A stretch of DNA of 5,987 nt from Acidobacteriota bacterium (GTDB lineage Bacteria; Acidobacteriota; Terriglobia; Acidiferrales; UBA7541): positions 410-6,396 of the forward strand of contig PKUY01000426.1 in NCBI GenBank assembly GCA_003131705.1, read 5' to 3'. Below, in pieces: positions 5,063 through 5,987 of this stretch (positions are counted from its first letter, which is position 1; every line of letters starts with the position of its first letter). Below the pieces are notes generated by a model. It ran no database searches and had not been told where the DNA came from. It was given only the letters and a program-made list of their open reading frames with translations. A program made the position numbers and the translations under genes.

Positions 5063-5987
5063 ATGGCGTTGAGCAAGGACGTCTATTCGGCTTTCGAAGA
5101 TGTGGTCGGAGCGGAGTATATCTGTGATGACCCGGTAATCATGCCTTCCTATCACTCGACTGAGTTCGCGGCTGTAATTCTTCCGAAGAACACGGCGGAA
5201 GTTCAAGCGATCGTCAAGCTATGCAACAAGTACAAGTTGCCATTCAGGCCGGTGTGTACAGGCTGGACGGGGAAGTTCCCCAAGGGCATTCTCTATCTGG
5301 ACCTGCGAAGGATGAACCGCATCATTGAAATCAACGAGAAGAACATGTATGCCGTGGTTGAGCCGTATGTGATCTCGGCTCAGCTGCAAGCGGAGTTGAT
5401 GAAAAGGGGCTTGCATCTTAACCTAAAGGGGGCCGGGTCTAACTGCTCGGCGATGCTCCGGGGTCACGGGCATTTGGATCAAACCACAAGCGGTGATGAC
5501 CGAAACCATTTGGCAATCGAATGGGTCACTCCCGCGGGGGACATCGTCAGGTCCGGTTCGTTGGGGTCTTCGGATGAGTGGTTCTGTGGTGACGGTCCGG
5601 GTCCATCTTTAAGGAGCATACTTACGAGTGCTGTGCCGCCGGGCGTAACGCCGGGTGTGTTTACGAAAGCCGCCATGAAGCTTTATCACTGGCCGGGCCC
5701 GTCAAAACTTCCAGTAGAAGGGATATCGCCAAAGTACTCCCTGAGCGAGATACCGCCTAACTTCATGGCGCGATATTTCAGCTTCCCGTCCGTCGAGAAA
5801 ATGTGGGAGGCGGAGCTCAAGATCGGAGAAAGTGAAATAGCGTTCGAGCTCATGGGTTTTAACGTGGCCATGGTAGCCGCGAATATCACCACCAGTAATG
5901 AAGAAGAGGAAGAAACTTTCAAGCGGCTCAGCAAGGCGGTGCAGGGGCCCGGCTTCTTTGTCATCATAGCCGGCAACTCCTCGGTAG
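5063..5987 (+). CDS. second FAD-linked oxidase (FAD-binding PCMH-type), divergent, 3' end outside window
   Basis: The first 308 residues of a flavoprotein; the frame is open to the right edge, so the C-terminal part is missing. The FAD-binding domain begins with PVIMPSYHSTEFAAVILPKN (24-43) and TAEVQAIVKLCNKYKLPFRP (44-63), the usual helix before the flavin pyrophosphate loop. That loop is unusual: VCTGWTGKFPKG (64-75) instead of a glycine-rich GAGTS-type sequence. It is followed by LDLRRMNRIIEIN (79-91) and YAVVEPYVISAQL (96-108), then GAGSNCSAMLRGHGHLDQTT (123-142), LAIEWVTPAGDIVRSGSLG (150-168) and CGDGPGPSLRSIL (175-187), the conserved GDGPGPS block of this family. PGVFTKAAMKLYHWPGP (197-213) ends the FAD part, and the remainder starts the substrate domain. 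It differs strongly from the other FAD-linked oxidase of the set, so it is not a recent duplicate. It is probably a second flavin subunit or an alternative dehydrogenase sharing the iron-sulfur protein. The substrate is unknown. Confidence 0.88.
   Translation, partial: MALSKDVYSAFEDVVGAEYICDDPVIMPSYHSTEFAAVILPKNTAEVQAIVKLCNKYKLPFRPVCTGWTGKFPKGILYLDLRRMNRIIEINEKNMYAVVEPYVISAQLQAELMKRGLHLNLKGAGSNCSAMLRGHGHLDQTTSGDDRNHLAIEWVTPAGDIVRSGSLGSSDEWFCGDGPGPSLRSILTSAVPPGVTPGVFTKAAMKLYHWPGPSKLPVEGISPKYSLSEIPPNFMARYFSFPSVEKMWEAELKIGESEIAFELMGFNVAMVAANITTSNEEEEETFKRLSKAVQGPGFFVIIAGNSSV

Noticed and set aside
1..5987. CRISPR array, transposase, tRNA, phage or defence genes
   Set aside because: No regularly spaced repeats, no transposase or integrase motifs and no cloverleaf-like sequence were found on either strand.

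Overview
The window looks like chromosomal DNA from a bacterium with mixed base composition (about 40% to 70% G+C per 60-base line). It is probably an anaerobic or facultative, environmental, Desulfobacterota-like organism. That guess rests only on the style of the oxidoreductase genes (FAD-linked oxidases paired with an HdrD/GlcF-type iron-sulfur protein). No rRNA or other phylogenetic marker is present, so the taxonomy is inference.

Layout, left to right. Bases 2-583 hold the C-terminal half of a class I DAHP synthase, the first enzyme of the shikimate pathway, cut by the left edge. Bases 584-1117 have no convincing intact gene. A short minus-strand stretch (822-673) looks like the first part of a GAF-type sensor protein that stops early. 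The right end of this gap carries a perfect 8-bp inverted repeat containing ATAC-N7-GTAT, the site architecture known for BenM/CatM-type LysR regulators, directly in front of a LysR-family regulator gene (1118-2038). After 225 bases of leader comes a co-directional gene set: an FAD-linked oxidase (2264-3727), an iron-sulfur protein with two N-terminal [4Fe-4S] motifs and two CCG domains (3780-5048), and a second, quite different FAD-linked oxidase (from 5063, cut by the right edge). All three have good Shine-Dalgarno sequences and lie 52 and 14 bases apart, so they probably form one operon.

How they may work together: FAD-linked oxidases of the GlcD/VAO type oxidise small hydroxy-acids, alcohols or phenolics. 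CCG-domain iron-sulfur proteins of the GlcF/HdrD type take electrons from such flavoproteins and pass them to a quinone, an electron-transfer flavoprotein or a thiol/disulfide partner. The likely picture is a soluble or peripheral dehydrogenase with two flavin subunits and one iron-sulfur subunit, possibly controlled by the adjacent LysR regulator in response to its substrate or a metabolite. The substrate cannot be read from the sequence. The closest thing to an undescribed system here is this FAD / Fe-S / FAD cassette, with its divergent flavoproteins and an iron-sulfur subunit lacking one expected cysteine in its first CCG domain.
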